Of a DNA stretch of 64,000 bases, positions 62,127 to 64,000 are shown in pieces. Every line of letters begins with the position of its first letter. Within the stretch, counting starts at the first letter, position 1. Both the position numbers and the translations under genes were made by a program. Source of the DNA: Nocardioides sp. Root122 (GTDB taxonomy: Bacteria > Actinomycetota > Actinomycetes > Propionibacteriales > Nocardioidaceae); NCBI RefSeq assembly GCF_001425025.1, contig NZ_LMDE01000015.1, positions 124,001 through 188,000 of the forward strand, given 5' to 3'. A model generated the notes under the pieces. It saw nothing but the letters and a program-made list of their open reading frames with translations. It was not told the origin of the DNA and did not search any database.

Positions 62127-62153
62127 GAAACATTCACCCGACCACCGGGAAAC
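62127..62153 (+). promoter_or_regulatory. GlnR-like site in front of nirB
   Basis: Two exact GAAAC elements, 62127-62131 and 62149-62153, start 22 bases apart, the spacing of the b-sites in the actinobacterial GlnR consensus. The expected GTnAC a-sites at 62116 and 62138 are degenerate (TTTTC, CCGAC). nirB is a GlnR target in Streptomyces and mycobacteria. The downstream element ends 23 bases before the start codon. Confidence 0.6.
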
Positions 62154-62176
62154 ATCGCGTTCCTAGCGTCCTCGGC

Positions 62177-64000
62177 ATGAGCAAGCGCCAGCGGATCGTC
62201 GTCGTCGGGCACGGCATGGTGGGCCACCGGTTCGCCCAGGCCGCGGTCGAGCGCGGCCTCACCGAGACCCACGACGTGCTCGTGGTCGGCGAGGAGCCGC
62301 GGGCGGCGTACGACCGCGTCGCGCTGACCAGCTGGTTCAGCCACGCCGCCGACGGCGACGGCGACGAGGCCCTGACCCTCCTCCCCGGCGGGGCGTACGA
62401 CGACCCGCGCGTCCGGCTGGTGCTCGACAGCGTCGTGACCGAGGTCGACCGGGCCGAGCGGACCGTCACGGTGGTGTCGCCTCCGGCCGCGGTGGGTGAC
62501 CCGCTGGCGCACCCGGGAGCAGTGACCGTCCACGAGTACGACGTCCTGGTGCTCGCCACCGGCGCCGCGCCGTTCGTGCCGCCGGTCCCGGGCCGCGGCC
62601 TGGCGGGATGCTTCGTCTACCGCACGATCGAGGACCTGCAGGCGATCAAGGCCGCCAGCGCGACCGCGACGAGCGGCATCGTGATCGGTGGCGGCCTGCT
62701 GGGTCTCGAGGCGGCGAACGCGCTGGTGCAGCTCGGCCTGGACACCCACGTCGTCGAGATGGCGCCCCGGCTGATGCCGGTCCAGCTCGACGACGCCGCC
62801 GGCTCCACGCTGGTGCGGCACATCGAGCGGCTGGGCGTCACCGCCCACACCGACGTCCTCACCGAGGAGGTCGAGGGCGACGACCGCGTCACCGGCCTGC
62901 GGATGCGCCCGGCCGGCACCGAGCAAGGTGCACCCACGACGACCGTCGAGGCGCAGGTGGTGGTCTTCTCCGCCGGCATCCGGCCCCGCGACGCCCTGGC
63001 CCGCGAGTGCGACCTCGCGGTCGCCGAGCGCGGTGGCGTGCTGGTCGACGAGCAGTGCCGCACCAGCGACCCGGCGATCTTCGCGATCGGCGAGTGCGCG
63101 GCACCCGGAGGGACGATGTACGGGCTGGTGGCTCCCGGCTACGCGATGGCGGAGGTCGTCGTCGACGCGCTGCTCGACGGTCCCGGCACCTTCACCGGCG
63201 CCGACATGTCCACCAAGCTGAAGCTGCTCGGCGTCGACGTGGCCAGCTTCGGAGACGCCTTCGCCAGGACGCCCGACTCCCTCGAGCTCGTCTACTCCGA
63301 CGCCGTCGCCGGCGTCTACAAGAAGCTGGTCGTCGCGGAGTCCGACGCCGGCTCGTTCCGGCTGCTCGGTGGGATCCTCGTCGGCGACGCGTCGGCGTAC
63401 GGCGTGCTGCGCCCGATGGTGAGCAGCGGGCTCGCCCTGCCCGACAACCCCGAGCAGCTCATCCTCCCGGCCGGTGGCGGTGTCCGGCTCGGGATGCCCG
63501 ACGACGCGCAGGTGTGCTCCTGCAACGACGTCACCAAGGCCGACATCCTGCACGCGGTCACCGAGCAGGGTTGTGAGGACGTGGCGGCGGTCAAGCAGTG
63601 CACCCGCGCCGGCAGCACGTGCGGCTCGTGCGTGCCCACGGTCAAGAACCTCGTCGAGGAGCACTTCGCCAGCGTCGGCAAGGTGGTCGACAAGGGACTG
63701 TGCGAGCACTTCCGGCTCACCCGGCAGGAGCTCTTCGACGTCGTCGCGGTCCACGGCTACCGACGCTTCGACGACATCGTCGAGGCCCACGGCACCGGCC
63801 GCGGCTGCGACGTGTGCAAGCCCGCCATCGCCAGCATCCTGGCCAGCCAGACCAGCACCCACGTCCTCGAGCGCGGCACGGCCGAGCTGCAGGACACCAA
63901 CGACGCCTACCTCGCCAACATCCAGCGCAACGGCACCTACTCCGTCGTCCCGCGCATCCCCGGCGGCGAGATCACCCCGGAGAAGCTCATCGTCATCGGG
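62177..64000 (+). CDS. nirB: assimilatory nitrite reductase large subunit NirB, N-terminal 608 residues (cut by window end)
   Basis: The NADH-dependent sirohaem enzyme that reduces nitrite to ammonium in the cytoplasm. Seen in order: FAD domain (IVVVGHGMVGHRFAQ, EEPRAAYDRVALTSWF), NAD domain (IVIGGGLLGLEAANALV), FAIGECAAP, a first BFD [2Fe-2S] site (VCSCNDVTKADI, then CTRAGSTCGSC), a second BFD-like segment (LCEHFRLTRQELFD, GRGCDVCKPAIASIL), and the start of the nitrite/sulfite reductase ferredoxin-like half domain (NGTYSVVPRIPGGEI). The sirohaem part lies outside the window. Start ATG 62177. Confidence 0.96.
   Translation, partial: MSKRQRIVVVGHGMVGHRFAQAAVERGLTETHDVLVVGEEPRAAYDRVALTSWFSHAADGDGDEALTLLPGGAYDDPRVRLVLDSVVTEVDRAERTVTVVSPPAAVGDPLAHPGAVTVHEYDVLVLATGAAPFVPPVPGRGLAGCFVYRTIEDLQAIKAASATATSGIVIGGGLLGLEAANALVQLGLDTHVVEMAPRLMPVQLDDAAGSTLVRHIERLGVTAHTDVLTEEVEGDDRVTGLRMRPAGTEQGAPTTTVEAQVVVFSAGIRPRDALARECDLAVAERGGVLVDEQCRTSDPAIFAIGECAAPGGTMYGLVAPGYAMAEVVVDALLDGPGTFTGADMSTKLKLLGVDVASFGDAFARTPDSLELVYSDAVAGVYKKLVVAESDAGSFRLLGGILVGDASAYGVLRPMVSSGLALPDNPEQLILPAGGGVRLGMPDDAQVCSCNDVTKADILHAVTEQGCEDVAAVKQCTRAGSTCGSCVPTVKNLVEEHFASVGKVVDKGLCEHFRLTRQELFDVVAVHGYRRFDDIVEAHGTGRGCDVCKPAIASILASQTSTHVLERGTAELQDTNDAYLANIQRNGTYSVVPRIPGGEITPEKLIVIG

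Noticed and set aside
60585..62180. Long open frame on the plus strand opposite the phospholipase D gene
   Set aside because: Composition is that of an antisense shadow in GC-rich DNA (Val/Arg/Gly/His-rich, no motif); the minus-strand PLD motifs are decisive.

Overview
The window is very GC-rich (most genes about 70-78% G+C, third codon positions almost all G/C), has frequent GTG starts, many four-base ATGA/GTGA overlaps and typical actinobacterial families (GlxR-type Crp, SigE-family sigma factors, MarP protease, Holin-X, mycothiol-type maleylpyruvate isomerase fold, DUF222/HNH). The gene set fits a Nocardioidaceae actinobacterium, most likely Nocardioides or a close relative; this is inferred from gene content, not from a marker gene. 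There are no gene-free stretches longer than about 250 bases, and I found no rRNA, tRNA, CRISPR array or complete insertion sequence.

Layout. 1-7.0 kb: an ArsA/Get3-like ATPase pair, a two-subunit 3-oxoacid CoA-transferase, a membrane protein, a lower-GC patch with a coiled-coil membrane protein, a DUF222/HNH protein and a glyoxalase-fold protein. 7.0-11.0 kb: Old Yellow Enzyme, an MFS exporter with a SoxR-type promoter, a luciferase-like oxidoreductase and a Fet4-like protein. 11.0-19.8 kb: two NarL/DesR-type two-component systems flanking an ABC transporter of the LolD/MacB class. 19.8-25.7 kb: DUF4177-RidA-NUDIX-metallo-beta-lactamase operon, then a membrane-anchored NirK-like multicopper protein with DUF2249. 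25.7-29.1 kb: tandemly duplicated pairs of SigE-family sigma factor plus membrane-anchored propeller-like protein. 29.1-33.7 kb: crp divergent from nth-tlpA-nudix-marP, then a Holin-X protein. 33.7-35.2 kb: nhaA behind a structured leader that looks like the lithium-sensing nhaA-I RNA. 35.2-43.9 kb: a tightly coupled seven-gene operon (glycosyltransferase, DUF2064, methyltransferase, molybdopterin oxidoreductase, small membrane protein, response regulator, histidine kinase), facing a GT-C-like membrane protein, an epimerase with a cysteine insertion, and mtnP. 43.9-48.0 kb: DUF485-actP-acs acetate uptake and activation. 48.2-53.2 kb: narK-nasA-nasB nitrate uptake and reduction. 53.2-62.1 kb: mixed metabolic and regulatory genes, including a MarR/methyltransferase divergon with paired operators, soxR with its box, an SDR/QueA-like pair, PAP2 and phospholipase D. 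62.2 kb to the end: nirB, cut by the window edge.

How parts work together. The blocks ArsA pair / DUF4177-RidA-MBL / crp / nth-tlpA-nudix-marP / Holin-X / acs occur in the same order as the Rv3680-Rv3667 neighbourhood of Mycobacterium tuberculosis, here opened by several insertions. narK, nasA, nasB and nirB together would take nitrate to ammonium; a GAAAC repeat with 22-base spacing in front of nirB suggests GlnR control. Crp-type sites lie in front of crp itself and of the acetate operon. SoxR, encoded here, may control its own divergent promoter and the MFS exporter 48 kb away.
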